Below are positions 46,363-60,400 of a stretch of DNA of 64,000 bases, one piece after another. Origin of the DNA: Calliopum simillimum (taxonomy: Eukaryota; Arthropoda; Insecta; Diptera; Lauxaniidae); assembly GCA_951812925.1 (NCBI GenBank), contig OX638368.1:125449309-125513308 (forward strand), given 5' to 3'. The notes under the pieces were generated by a model. It was not told the DNA's origin. It worked only from the letters and a program-made list of their open reading frames with translations, and searched no databases. Each line of letters starts with the position of its first letter. Position 1 is the first letter of the stretch. Position numbers and translations under genes: made by a program.

Positions 46363-48428
46363 ATGATGTCAGTCATAACACCAATCCGAACTTTGTTGTT
46401 AAGGCAACAAACATCTGAAGCATTCAAAAAACTGCATACAACTGCAATTTGTGAAGCGGCACGAAAGGGCACTCGCGAAAAGGCTCGCAAGAAAAAAGTC
46501 AAAGTTGAAGTGAAAAAAGTTGGTTTTATACCACACAATCTACGAGACAAAAAGTAAGTTGGCTCAGACTCGCATTAACTTGCCATATTTTAAAATTTTT
46601 CTTATACCTATACCAACTTAGAATTGATTTGCTGCGTGCCAACAAACATGTTGACGACTCATGGAAACAGATAGCCAAGGATAACGTTTACGTGGGAAAG
46701 TATTACCGTTGGCCTGTGTACACTATACAGGAGGCAATACAATGCCACCGCGAGACTCATCATCCATCTATGTATAATATACCTAATGCGTTGCTTAATG
46801 TCGAAATCGAATTAAATATGCAAGCAGAGAAAAGCACACGTTTCGTTGAAAACTTTCAACGCATGTCTATGGTACCGCACAAGTTCAACCATGGAGAAGA
46901 TAGAAAAATTATTGTTTTTACAAAAGAAAATGTAAGTAAAGAAAGAAAATTACCAATTTACTTTAGCGACACCTGGGGGGGTCAATCTGTAGTTCGATTC
47001 GGAAGTAATTTCTATTCGAATACCAAATCCTATTCATAATCCCTGGATAGTTCGGATAGAATTTTGTAATATTTTTAAAAAGCAGTTAAAAAAAAAAAAC
47101 AGAAAAGGCAAAAATTATACATATACGAAAAAACAATTTTATATTATTGTTTTAAGGGCTAATAGGGGTCTAGGAATTAAGAACCGCAATAATTTAAAGG
47201 AAATGTCTATACGGGGAGACTCGCGTACGCAAAAACTCACAATTAGCTCTCTCTCTCAATTTTCTCAATTAGCGTACGCGAAATCCAGTGAAGTTTTTTC
47301 CCCCGGGGAACTTGATTAATTTATGTACTGATCCGCGGCCGAAGGCCGCCGCGAAGCCGGTGTTGGATGTCTGACGGGTTTAAATCCTGAGCTGCGGCCG
47401 CAGGCCGCCCACTTACCCCTACTTTTATGTAAAATTACTGTTGTAACGAAGCTGCGTCCCGGGGGAAAAAACTTCACTGGATTTCGCGTACGCTAATAGA
47501 GTTTTCGCGAACGCTAATTGAGTTTTCGCGTACGCGAGTCCCCCGTATAGACAGACTCTAATTTAAATCCTACCTTCAATTTGTACCGTGTTTTCTAAAA
47601 GGTATATTCGGATCTTTCAATGACTTTATCTCCAAAGGTTTAAGGTTTTGAAGCCATTATTGCTTAATACCGATTTTATTTTTTGGAGTTTCAAGTAGTT
47701 TTTTGCAACGCCTTTGAAGAAATTGAAAATGCTGTTGCGGTTTCTTGCATTTCATGTGGCGATTTGTAATTAAGTTATTCACAAACCCATAAAAATTATG
47801 AAATAATCGTGGTCACTTCAAAAATATTTAATCTCTACTTATGTGTGTACTTATGTATAATAAAATTTAATTTCCGCAGGAACTTATTCGAGAAGCCAGA
47901 GAGGCGGGTGCTTCACTTGTTGGCGGTGTAGAACTTATAAAAGATGTAACCAGTGGGGAACTACTGCTCACAGACTATCAATATATTCTAGCTCATCCAA
48001 ATATACTGGCCGAGTTGGTTGCGTTACGTGGACTTATGAAGCGCAAGTTTCCAAATCCAAAGAGCGAAACTCTTGGCGCAAATCTCAGCGAAATGATTGC
48101 GAAATTTTCCAATGGCATTAGTTATAATGCTGTTAAAGATGAACATCAACAAGATTTTGGATTAATAAGTACCAGTGTTGGTACCCTAGATATGGACATT
48201 ATACATCTTGAGGAAAATTTGATAGCATTATTAAAGGACGTTAATGCAGTGCGGCCAAAGCGTGAGGGAAAATTTATAACTCGTGTTTTGTTAAAAAGCC
48301 CTCCGAGCAGTGAACAATTAAAAATTGATCCTTTCTTACATATACCCGAAAATTATACAAAAGCTGTTAAAAGTGGACCACAGGATGATGACATCGATAA
48401 TGAAAATCTTGCAGCCGCAGTGAATTAA
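46363..48428 (+). CDS. mRpL1: Mitochondrial ribosomal protein L1 (uL1m)
   Basis: Exons 46363-46553, 46622-46931 and 47880-48428 join in phase (GTAAGT donors; acceptors CCAACTTAG and TTTCCGCAG), giving 349 residues. The N-terminus ([20 protein letters not shown]) is basic and unstructured, as expected of a mitochondrial import signal. A lysine-rich stretch ([14 protein letters not shown]) follows. The L1 fold covers roughly residues 110-320, with [38 protein letters not shown] and [12 protein letters not shown], all typical of the uL1m family that forms the L1 stalk of the mitochondrial large subunit. Intron 2 carries a hAT-like element (47199-47559). AATAAA at 48475-48480 is a likely polyadenylation signal. 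The gene is convergent with the GDP-fucose transporter 400 bp away. Confidence 0.93.
47199..47559. mobile_element. GC-rich non-autonomous element with 8-bp target duplication, copy 1
   Basis: The 8-bp AATTTAAA is duplicated at 47191-47198 and 47560-47567. Inverted ends share GTCTATACGGGG, CGCGTACGC and AAATCCAGTGAAG, followed by a long arm (GTTTTTTCCCCCGGGG / CCCGGGGGAAAAAAC). The core is unusually GC-rich, with GCGGCCGAAGGCCGCCGCG palindromes. It has no coding capacity. The 8-bp duplication fits hAT or P-like superfamilies. It lies in intron 2 of mRpL1. Confidence 0.9.
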
Positions 48429-48828
48429 TTACGTTAAAGAACTAAAACAAGTAAAACGCATAAAAAATTTCCATAATAAAATTTTTAATTAAATTATGTT
48501 AAACTTTCTTAATATCGCTTACGACAATTTTACACCTAAATATTTATTTTAAGTTAAAACATGTTTTCACTTATTGTCTTTGGCAAAAAAGTTAATATAA
48601 TTCAATTTATAGTTAAACTTAGTTGAAGGTACATGCCTACATATATCCATGTTATAAAAATCGTATATGGGTTCATTAAGAATACTTTAAAATTTAAACA
48701 ATTAGAATTGGAAAATTTCATAAAACTGGCTAGAGTGTAGAAGTCAAAATAATAACCATTTTTAATTCTGTATTTAAAATCATGCTGCCTACTAGGTAAT
48801 TTTCATAATAAATTATAGTAATACTAAA

Positions 48829-51784
48829 TTAAGCTTTTTGCATTAAGATAGTCTTATGTTGCTTCTGCATTTCTAGTTGTTTAACTCTGGTATACGCTGC
48901 ACTAGCAAGTAGTACAACCGCATTTGATATCCACCATAACAATGATTTTGTCTCATGATACCACTGTGTTGAGACAACTGTTTGTGCACAAGCTTTAGCA
49001 GTGCCCGATATATTATGCGTTAGCGGTGAAGTGAACTGCAAAGCAAAATGCATTGATTACAATAAATATGTAATTTTATAACGATTCTTACCTTGATTTG
49101 AAGTGAAGTAACAGCACCTACTGAAAATCCGCATATGCCTCCTACAATCATTGCGGCAATAAACCACAATTCGAACATATGTTCATATGTTATTATGGCT
49201 GATAGTTCACCATTCAAAATGATTAAAGGCACAAATAAAAGAGTTGAATAAAGATTGTTATAGTAACTAAGTAGCCAAACTTCTTGATTGACAAACACCA
49301 AAGTTCGTTTCGTATAAATTGAAAACATTGCTAACGAAAAGGAACCCAGCACACCGAAAATGGTTCCAATCCAAGAAAATGATTCAGTTAGACTTTCTTG
49401 ATCAACACCCAGTAGAAATCCAAACACTATGAATGCACAACATATGATACTTTTGAAGCTGGTTTTTTCTCGCAAAAACAAATATGCTAATACTACGTTG
49501 AATACAGTGGTCAAACTTCGACCTACAAAGTAGAAGGCAACTCCAACATATTTTAGGCACAAGTTATTAGTGGCAATCATCATGGTGAAGAGTATCGAAA
49601 GTGGCAAAACCTTGGACAAATTAAAAAAATATATATTTATATATACTTTAAAATATGGTTTTAGTATAAAAGGAAAATTTATGGAAACGGTAAGTTAATT
49701 GCCATTAATTGCTTTCCACCTTAAGTGGACGTAAGTGATCGTTAGAGGAAAAAAAAATGTTGGGGGTTTTTTGTACAAGATATGCTTTTGAAATCTACCG
49801 AGAAAATAATAATTGGAGTACTCTGAAGTCATGTTTAGAAAACATCATACACGAAACATAAAGATTTCATATAAAAAATTTGCAAATACGATTTTTTCAT
49901 AATACTCGCTTTTTCGAAACTTGAACCGTTCAAACGCCGCACAACTACCCATTTTCGAAAATTCCTTTAGCAGTGTTTTTCTACTAATCAGTTGTAATCG
50001 AATAAGTTACATTAGATACCATCTCAAATTATGAAGCGTGATATTTTTCCAAGAATTGATTACTCTTTGTTTGAAAATCTGGTTAAGTAAGAACCATACG
50101 TTGTTGTAATGCGTTGCCGCTGGATTTAAGATCTTTTTCTGAGTCAGTCAAGGTCTTTTAAACGAACGACCTGAAACAGTTGCATAGTCTATAGCTTATT
50201 GTTGCATTTCTTTTAAGTTTACCTGCAATCTTATCAATGTTTTAATTAGTATATTAGCCGTATAGGTACGGTGACCATTTATTTGAAATAAAAATACAAA
50301 AGAGCAAAAAAATGTGTATTTGTTTTTAATTGAATTTCTATACGTGCATATATAGTATGAAGCGGTCTGACAAAACCATAATGAATTAATCAGACTTGAC
50401 TGTTTGGTCTTACCAGGAGAAGAACGAAATTCTAAAGCGAATAACATCAATATTTAGAATTGACAACGTTATAGCATTTTCAATCCTAAAGTTCAAAAAG
50501 AGATAATTGAGTTTGAAGTTTAGGTTTATGTTCGGAAGGTTCAGAAAAATTAATTTTTTTAATGTCTAGCGACATGTAGATAGTTTGGTACAAAAAAACC
50601 CGAAACATAATACATATTTAGACTTAATTTCGTATACAGCCCTGTACTGAAAATTTTACTTTGGCAAGTATTGGTTCGTCAACATGTCTGTGGACTTTTG
50701 ATAAAACAACCTAAGTCGAGATAAGACAATTATAAAATTTAAAAACGCTTCTATTGGCATAATCGCCATGACTATGATTTCTTGTTCCAGAGATATCAGG
50801 GTGTCCCATAGTTTACGCGAGATTTGAACTTAGCGCCATTCGTTCGGTGAAGTGTTATGAACCAAAAGAAAAAAATAATTTGATAGCTGAAACTTTAAGA
50901 TTAGTAAAAATGTATGAAAAGAGGAGATTCAACGCTGCATCAACGAAATTGAGCCTCATTATTGAAAAGTTGTTAATCAGTTTTTAGGCTCTCCTGAAAA
51001 GTTGCCAATTTCGAGATAGGTTGTTTTGTCAAAAGTCCACAGATATATAATATATATATACATATATTACAAAAAAATTCCTAATACGTAAAAACAGTCG
51101 TATCGCTTTCAAATATCAACCGATTTCTCCTCTAACTATAGAACATGTTCTCATGTTCATCACTTTTTCTTTGGCTTCTTCCAAAAATTTTGAAATTAAA
51201 ACACAAAAAGTTTGCTATTCCAGCACTTTTAATGGAATACAGAACAGCACCTAAAATAAAAAATATTTCGATGTTTTCTTTCAAAAAATAGATTTTACTA
51301 AACGGAGTTTTCAAATATATTACTGTTTTGTATAATACACTACGGTTGGTCACCATACTTTTCGGCCATAAAAAGGAACCATATGCTATTAATGACTTAG
51401 GTAGGTAGTTCAAGGCAAAAAATATAAAATGTTTAAAACCTACCTTGCGAAACGTGTCCACATCTAACGGATTACCCTCTGGAAATGTGAATAAGCTGGG
51501 AAACATCCGGCTTAACCGGCTCATAATAAAACATATCAATGTACTGACAACACACTGAAACCATGTCACAAACAGTGGAGCATCTAAATTTACTTCGCTG
51601 CCGCTGAGCAACCATTTGTTTACAAATACAGTAAAAATTGAGACCGACCTAGAAATCAAAAGTATTCAATAAATAAACACTGTAAACAGCAGACAATAGC
51701 AACTTACCAGTATAAAACAACTACAAAAAATATCGCAAGATATTTATTAACTAATTTGTTGTGTTCCGCTAATTCTCGATACAT
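48829..51784 (-). CDS. nac: Golgi GDP-fucose transporter (SLC35C1 family)
   Basis: Exons in transcript order are 51708-51784, 51444-51648, 49092-49610 and 48829-49035. All junctions are in phase (W codon split TG|G; others phase 0), giving 335 residues, the usual family length. It begins [20 protein letters not shown]. It then shows the hallmarks of SLC35C1: a first helix with [66 protein letters not shown] and [20 protein letters not shown]. The several membrane helices and this nucleotide-sugar transporter signature indicate GDP-fucose import into the Golgi for fucosylation. In Drosophila the orthologue is nac/Gfr. Intron 2 (49611-51443) is the largest. The gene is divergent from the helicase gene. 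Confidence 0.95.
50687..51028. repeat. Inverted-repeat element in intron 2 of the GDP-fucose transporter
   Basis: CTGTGGACTTTTGATAAAAC, then AACCT, is mirrored by AGGTTGTTTTGTCAAAAGTCCACAG-like sequence at about 51002-51028. The centre holds CAGGGTGTCCCATAGTTTAC and non-coding DNA. Related TTGTCAAA / CTTATCTCGACTTA motifs recur at 52300-52640. Confidence 0.6.
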
Positions 51785-53092
51785 TTTTACCAAACATAAA
51801 AATCAACTTGCAAAACAACTGGAAAGGCTCTGGACAGGATGAAAGCTGAAAAAAATGTTTTTTTTATTTCTCCTTTTACCCACGGATAAATATACTTAGC
51901 ATTTGAAATGTCAAAATATTGACCCACCCCGTCATCATTTGACATTATAATGTCAAAAAACCCCGACAGCGTTGCCAAGCGAAGCTATTTTTTAATTTAA
52001 GAACACTCCACATATCCCAGCGAGAAAATTTATCATCAAAAAAAGAACACTCCATATATGTCGGCGAGAAATTTGATTATTGGTGACTCAATCCTCAGAT
52101 AACCTTGTGAGAAAATTGGTCATTCGTCATTGAAAACATTTTTTTGCAATTCAATAGCTTTTAAAACTATTAATTCGTTATCAAGTTAAATTTTTTAAGG
52201 CGTTGGCAAAAACTTTTTTTAAATATGCGAAATTGTTAGAAAAAAGGAAAATATGAAAAAATGTAAGGTTAATAGTTGTTATTAAAATTGAAATAAGATG
52301 ATTTTGTCAAATATTTTTTGATTTAAGAAATTCACTTATTTCGAAGAAGTGCTTTTGTCAAACTATTTATTGCCTTTAACCTGTATCTTATCTCGACTTA
52401 AGATGTTTTGGGAAGAAAAAACCATTTTCTTATGTCGATTTAAGTTGTTTTGTAAAAAAGTTTTTTGTTGTTGCAAATACTTGAATTTTTTAGCCTATTT
52501 GAAATGAGATATTTTGTCAAATGCAATTTGAAATAAAACATTGACTCGATTGACAATTACACCAAAATGATTAAAATCTTGGAAAATTGTCTTATATCGA
52601 GTTAGGTTGATTACAATTTAAAAAATAAAATCAGGTGGCATCCTGTTTTCGAACTATTCTTACCAACACAAAAACGCAAAAACGCAATTTGCAATAAAAA
52701 TTACTCGATAAAAAAAGAGAAGAACCCTAGCAACGCAGCGCGAAGTAAATTAACTGATTAATTATTAACCCTTGTCAGAGCGAAATGAAAATTTTTCGCA
52801 TTCGGGATAAAAAAATTATTAAATATTAAAGATAAAGATCTTTTGAAAAATTTACATTTAGGCTAGGAGTAAGTCCCAAACGCCAAAGGGTGATATGGTG
52901 ATTGGCGCCGCGCTAATTGGTGCGTAATGATTCCAGGGATCTATCAGCTATCCAAGATACCGTTTGGAATCACAAGAAAGAACCGAGAAAGCGCCAGAAA
53001 GCGAACTCGATGTTCTTCAAACAGTTTACTAAATTTATTTATTAGCCTTCCTTAAAACGAAACTTCAACTATTTGTTAGTCTTATATTTTGA
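51785..53092. other. Upstream of the transporter gene; repeats, no gene
   Basis: 51995-52080 has two loose copies of a GAACACTCCAYATAT...GCGAGAAA unit. 52140-52640 is rich in GACTTAAG/TTTGTCAAA motifs. No exon was recognised. Confidence 0.4.
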
Positions 53093-53096
53093 TTAA

Positions 53097-53967
53097 GGGG
53101 ACATTCGAACGAACTTGACAAAAGAAAGGCGATTCTACAAAAAACCATAATTTTTCGATAATTTGAATGTCAAAGAAATGTTAAATTTGACCAAGTTTAA
53201 CTACTTTCAAGTTCAAAAACTAGAAAGTTTTATAAACTTTCTAAAAATGTTACCTACTACTAAAGTAATCAGAAGCTTTTTAAATTTTAGGAAGCGAACT
53301 TGATGTCACGCGCGACTGAAAACTATTTAATATATAATAGAAAGACTACTTATTCTAATTCGTGAATATTTGCAATACATGTTTTCGTTTTGCAGAATGG
53401 GTAATGAAGTTCTTATGTTACTATTCAAGACAAAACATTTCGTTTATTTTTATACACCAAGTATGGCTTTACCTTTATCTATTGACAAAATTTCTTTTGG
53501 ACATTGTTGAATATGGTCTAAAAAATATGAAAAAATTTTTATTTTTTTTTATTTTTAGTTTTCCTTGGCTGCGTCATCCAAAAGTTGCTTTTCAAACTGG
53601 TAGGACATTTTTCTCCGAATCTACCTAAAAAACCAGAGAGCATTCGATTACTCATAAGAAATATTAAACAATAAGCCTCTGAAAGTTTTAAAAAATATAT
53701 TTTTATATATTAAAAACTTCAAAATATAAAAAATTATGAATTTTAGAGGCTTATTGTATAGTTTTGAGTCCTAAGAATAAAATCCATTTTGAATTTTTCA
53801 ATAATCTGTCCTACCGTTTAAAAAGTAACTTTTGGATAGCAGCCAAGGGAAACTAAAAATAAAAAAAATAAAAATTTTTTCATATATTTTTGACAATATT
53901 TAACAATGTCCAAAAGAAATTTTGTCAATAGATACAATAGTTTTTTCATAAAAAGGCAAATGTCCCC
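53097..53967. mobile_element. TTAA-flanked fold-back element
   Basis: TTAA occurs at 53093-53096 and 53968-53971, outside inverted ends GGGGACATT / AATGTCCCC. Longer internal arms pair 53470-53640 with 53790-53940 (ATCTATTGACAAAATTTC, TTGGACATTGTT, TTTTCCTTGGCTGC). The centre is another AT-rich hairpin around CAATAAGCCTC / GAGGCTTATTG. A TTAA target is typical of piggyBac-type elements. It encodes no transposase. It sits between the divergent transporter and helicase genes. Confidence 0.8.
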
Positions 53968-54422
53968 TTAATTCCAGTGCCAACGCATTGTTTACAAACC
54001 TCAAAAAATTGCTCCAGTGCTTCTTTGCGTCTCTTCGTTTGTTGTTTTGTTTTTATTTTTTTCGGCGTCGGTCAAATAATTTGGTGCCGGTTTATTTTGG
54101 ATCCGTTTTAACTAACACTATATATTATACATTTGCATATTGGAATCACTAGAATAACTCTCAGTTTTTCTATTTGTTTTTCTTTAAAAATAGGCATAAT
54201 AAGTAAATCATTTCCTGGATGTGAAATAAAGTTTAGTATGTATTACAAATAAAGTTTTTCAGGGATTTCTCCCTTTTCATATTTATCGTACCTTTTTATC
54301 AGCTAACACAGAGTAAAATGTATTTCAAGAAAATACTCATTAAATAACTTAAACCAATTTTAAAATATTTTTCTTGTAATATTTTTATAAAATTAACAAA
54401 TGATCGTTTAAGTTTATGCAAA

Positions 54423-57400
54423 ATGGCGCAGAATATTGACTCTGATGGTTCAGATTGGTTCGATAAAGATGAAGATGAACTCGTTAACGATATAAAAACT
54501 AAACACAAGGCTGCAGCCGAATGTGACACACTTGAGTACATAGCTTCAAGATCCGGTAACAATTGAATCGATGATTGTTAAAACCCAACCCAATGCGGCC
54601 CAGCATATACTTACATATGCAGACGGAACGTAACATGTGGAGTTTAAACAATCATTGATTCCATTTTGCTAAAATATCTACATTTTAAATTATACTTATC
54701 TTTATTAAAATGCCTACTACCTTTTCAGATGTCAACAGTGCTTTGGCTCGTGTTATGTTGTCTACAACGACAGAAGCGAGTAAAACTGTAACAACACCTA
54801 AGTTACGAGAAATTACTCAGATGGAACCAGTAGATGCTTTTCTTTATATATCCACTTTGGAATTTGATTTTTATAAAAATCAAATTGCTCCTAATGATTC
54901 GATGGATAGAGTCATTTTATATGTACGCATTCTTGTAATTATTGCCAAATTGGAAATGCCAGGATACTCTTTGTCCTTGGTAGAAAATTTTGCTAATAAT
55001 GAAAAGTTGTTGAAACAACTTGTAAAAATTTGCTCAAAGATATCATTGAAAATGTACAAGTCACTGTGGAATGATCTTAATAAGGTAGATGAAATTCTTA
55101 ATGATATGGAGAATTTATTTTGGCGTACATATCAAAATAATTTGTTGTCCGAAAATTTTCGCAATATTATTGAAGAACTAATTCAAACTCTGGAAAAATC
55201 CGATAATTCAGCAATTGCAGAACGAAACGCCTTCACAGATTTTGAATTATGCTTACAAAAAATCACAGCTTCAGTTGACGAATTCGGAATCTCAAATAAA
55301 ACAAATGAGGTAATTATAAATCCGTATTCTATTTACTAGTACTTGTAAACATGATTAATAATAGAGTCTGTCTATACGGGGGGACCCGCGTACGCGAAAA
55401 CTCAATTAGCGTACGCGAAAACTCAATTAGCGTACGCGAAATCCAGTGAAGTTTTTTCCCCCGGGACGCAGCTTCGTTACAACAGTCATTTTACATAAAA
55501 GTAGGGGTAAGTGGGCGGCCTACGGCCGCAGCTCAAGATTTAAACCCGTCAGACATCCAACACCGGCTTCGCGGCGGCCTTCGTCCGCGGATCAGTACAT
55601 AAATTAATCAAGTTCCCCGGGGGGAAAAAACTTCACTGGATTTCGCGTACGCTAATTGAGTAAATTGAGAGAGAGAGAGAGCTAATTGAGAGTTTTCGCG
55701 TACGCGAGTCCCCCCGTATAGACATTTCCTTAATAATATTTATAATATTCATTAGATTTATCCAACATTGGAAGAAATTTTTAGTGTTAATGATGATGAT
55801 TCAACAACAATTAAAAATTCATTATTAACAAAAACCTATGCAAACACCACTGAATATATCGCAGCTCAAAAACATTTATTGCGTGAAGATTTTATGATAT
55901 CGTTGCGAGATTGCTTTAAATCTATTAAAACGACAAAGAAATGTTATCCTCCCACAACTTTGCTTTTTGAAGACGTTTATATTGTTCTCAATGAAGAATT
56001 TTTAGAAGCAAATCTGAATCAAATGATATTTGTCGATATTTTAGGGAGTAAACGTACCAATGATAATAAGGAAAAAATAACTAAACAAGTGGAACATTGG
56101 CTGAGAAATTTAAAAAGTGGTTCTTTGTTATGCTTCTCCACAAATTCTGATTTCGAAAATCTTGTTTTGGCAACTGTTGCACACAACGAAACAAAAAAGA
56201 AAATGACAGGATATGTAAGTTGTACTTTTTTCTATTATATGAGTAGCCTAATTGCATAATTAAATGAAAATAAAAAATAGAAATGCTTAATTAAAATACT
56301 AAAATATTAGTACAGTCATTTGGTAGTTTTACCTGGAAAGTTTTGCGGGATTTTTGCAAATGAGTTATTTTATAGATTTCGATGTGCTCTTTCAGAATTT
56401 CAACTTTGCTACCTCTAGTCGTGTTCGCTCGCGCCCCCATATTGGAAAAATGGCGTCCAAAATCAGTTTTTTACAAATATCTCTTTAACGGTTACACTAA
56501 GAGAAAAATATTGTGGCGCAATATTTTAGGTTATAAAATGTTCTATAAAAATGACCTCTCAATTGTTTTCGTACGACTTATAACTCAGAAGATATCCTAA
56601 TTCAAAATTTTAAAAAAATTAGTAAATTGTGCATGCCGCTTATGAGTAGGCACAGTGATGTGTTGAGCTTAAAATTACAATAACTCATGAACGGTGAGTC
56701 ACACGTTTAAAGTAAAAATATTTATTTATAAGGAATTACTTGCACTACGAGCTACACATTGTTTTTTTTTCGTATGACCTATAGTTTAGGAGATATTTTT
56801 TTAGCAAACCTGAAATTTAAAAAAAACCGTTTTTTCAGAAAATCTCCGAAACGGTTCGTTCTAGAAAAAAAAAAAAATGTTCTCTCATTTTGTAGAACGT
56901 TCAATTTCCTATGAGGGTCTTTTCGAACTGTACTGAACATAGTACTGCGCATAGTACAATGTTCAATTTTGAATGATTTTCAAGACGCGCATTCTGCGCA
57001 TAGTACAATGTTCAATTTTGAATGATTTTCAAGACGCGATATCTCATGAAGGGTAAGTCTGACGAAAAAACAGTTCGGAGAAACCCTTATAGGAAATTGA
57101 ACGTTCTACAAAATGCATGAACAATTTTTTTTCTAGAATGAATCGTTTTGGAGCTATTTTGAAAACACGGTTTTTTTCTAAATTTTAGGTTTGTTGAAAA
57201 AATATCTCGTAAACTATGTGAATGTGAAAAAAAAAACAATTAGCTAATAGTGGAAGTAATTTCTTTGAACGTGTGACTCACCGTTCATGAGTTATCATAA
57301 TTTTAAGCTCAACACATCACTGTGCCTGCTCATACGCGGCATGCACAATTTACTAATTTTTTTCAAATTTAGAATTAGGATATCTCCTGAATTATAAGCC

Positions 57401-60400
57401 GTACGAAAACAATTGAGAGGTCATTTTTATAGAACATTTTATAACCTACAATATTGCGCCACAATAATTTTCTCTAAATGTAACCGTTAAAGAGATATTT
57501 GTAAAAAACTGATCTTGGACGCCATTTTTTCAATATGGCGGCGCGAGCGAACACGACTCGAGGTCGAAAGCTATAAAATTACTCATTTGCAAAAATCCCG
57601 CAAAACATTCCAGCTAACAGCATTTTATTTTCCCAAATGATTGTACTATATATTGCAAATTAAAAAGAAAAATTATTCTAATTTATTTTTTGTAATTTAC
57701 AGTATAAAAATTGACAAAACTTTAAAAAGTAACTAATTGAATATGCAATTACGGAAAGGCCATATGTCTGAATATTTAAAGTATTAAGGAAATAAAAAAA
57801 GAAAACATACAATTTATTTTTGAGTTACACTTTGCATCCGGAAATATTTTGATGTTTTGCAATTACCGAATAAGAAATTAAGTGACTCATACCTGGCGAT
57901 AAGTCAAATTTTTTAAGCCATCCAGCTTGCTTACCAGACTTTATACTGTAAAAATATTTTTTATCTGATCGAGGACATACATTGTATTTATAAGTATAAA
58001 ATAATCAAATATTACTAAAATCGAAAACATCAAAATTGCCCAAATTTACTCTTGTATAGGAAAAATTCTGACATGTGCTCTTTTCGGAATTGCATATGTA
58101 ATTGAAGTATTTTGATTATTATATTTTTCAATTTCCAGCATTTCTTATTAAAATTTGTTTTTTCAGATCAGTATAGACATTGTCCGACAATATAATATAG
58201 GTTCTATCTATAATAAAACACTTTTGATGTTCGAAAGCCCTGCATTTTTTGAGCCATATCGTAATGTCTTTGATGCTATAAAATCATATGGATCCGATGA
58301 AATGCCAATGGCAAAATATATTGTTTTAAATGAAGTAATTTAAAAATTAATTACAACTACTTTTTATGAAAACTCTCTTCATGTTTTTCAGCAAAATAAC
58401 ACTTTACCATCATATCTTAAAAATGATACATTATCCTATATTTATAATGGCTGTTCCTTTAAACCACTGACAGAATTACCAAAAAACTTGCCGCTAAACG
58501 AGTCGCAAACTCAAGCTTATAAAAGTGCTCTTACGAAAGAACTTTGCCTCATACAAGGTCCACCAGGTACAGGAAAAACACATGTTTCTATTGAAATTGT
58601 CAAAACGCTAATGACAAATGCAAAAACACCTATTATTCTCATAACTTTTACAAATGAGTCTTTGGATAAATTTTTGCTAAAATTGTCAAAGTGTACAGAG
58701 AATATTATTCGATTTGGTAGCCAATCTAAAAATAAAGTTCTAGATAAATATAACATATCTAGCTTTGTTGAAGTTGAGGAAATGAATCCACTTGTTAAAC
58801 GCTTACATTATATGGAAAAATTATCATATAAAAACAGTTTTGAGGCTTTACAAAAGCTTTATCATGATTTTGATGGCACCGAGGAAGCTTATCAGTTAAT
58901 AGTTGCTGCACAGGTGAGTAATAAATTTATACAGCAATACTTGAAGAAAAAATGTTTTTAGTTTTCGATATTTTGATGTTCAAAATTTCCGTTTTTAATT
59001 AAACGGACATGTGAGTAAAGCACATAATGAAGCTAATATTTCCGCAATTTTTAAACACAGAACAAAAAAGGCTTTTCTTATTTTCACTTAAGGTTTTTAG
59101 GATATAAAAAAAGAGTTATTAAACAATATTACGTAACTTATATACATCAAAATCTAAATAACACTTTAATATATCGAAAACCAAGCGATATACAAATATT
59201 CTTCAAGCGCTTTGTTTTCAATGTGTCCAATTAAAATTAGTTTTCTCTTTTTTTTAGACGCAACTTCGTGAGTGTTGGATTAAAGTAAACACAGTACGCA
59301 CTTTGTTTCAATATTACTATGCTAAAAACAAACAAATAATTGCTATGACCACGACATGTGCTGCAAAGACGAACTTTCTTTTTAAATTATTAAAGAGTTC
59401 TATTGGTAAAAAATATGTCTATAAATTAATTTTGAACAATCTAATAAAATTATTATTTAACTCACAGTTATTTTTGAAGAAGCTGCAGAAATACTGGAAT
59501 CCCATGTTATAGCATGTTTAACACGTTACACAGAGCATGCTATTATGATTGGCGATCATATGCAACTAAAGCCGTATACTTCAAACTTTCAACACAGCCG
59601 AACCTACGATATGAATATATCTCTATTTGAGAGATTAGTTACCCGGGGCCTCGAGAACTCAATGTTAACTACGCAGTATCGCATGCGTCCAGAAATTGCC
59701 GACCTCATATGTCCAATTATATATAAAAATGTAGAAAATGCGAATGTTGTTTCAAACTATCCACAAGTTAAAAAGATGAAAAAAAATTTGTTCTTTTTCA
59801 ATCATGATAAAGAGGAAAGTAACGATGAGGTAATTTCTTGAAAAAATTTTTATTTCAAAAACAAAATTTCATGTTTTATTCTCTGTTAATTTTTTGTTTC
59901 TTTTCTTCTTCTTCTTCCTTATATTTAAACGTTTAATGTTTTGTAGCTTCAGATTTCTAAATTTAATAAGTATGAATGCGATGAATTGATTCCTTTGGTA
60001 AATCATTTATTGTCAAAGAAGGGATATTCACAGAAAGATATTGTTATTTTAAGCCCTTATGTTAAACAAGTCGAACTTATTTCAAATGAGGTAAAATTAT
60101 GAATTTTTATGTACCTACATGCATAATATAATTGCCGATACTCTTTTTTTTGCAGTTGCATAAAAAACGCCCAGATCTTAAAGTTGCTACTGTCGATAGT
60201 TTTCAAGGGATGGAAGCAGAAATTATTTTGTTATCGCTTGTACGGAGCAACACTAAGAATGATATTGGATTTCTTAAAGAAAAAAATCGTATTTGCGTTG
60301 CACTTTCGAGAGCTAAATTAGGATTATTTATTATAGGCAACATCGATTTGCTAGCAAAATGTAGTGCAACTTGGAAGAAAATTGAAAGCAAATTAATTGC

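Noticed and set aside
54299..54562. Minus-strand frame at the start of the helicase gene
   Set aside because: Antisense shadow of exon 1, which joins exon 2 in phase.
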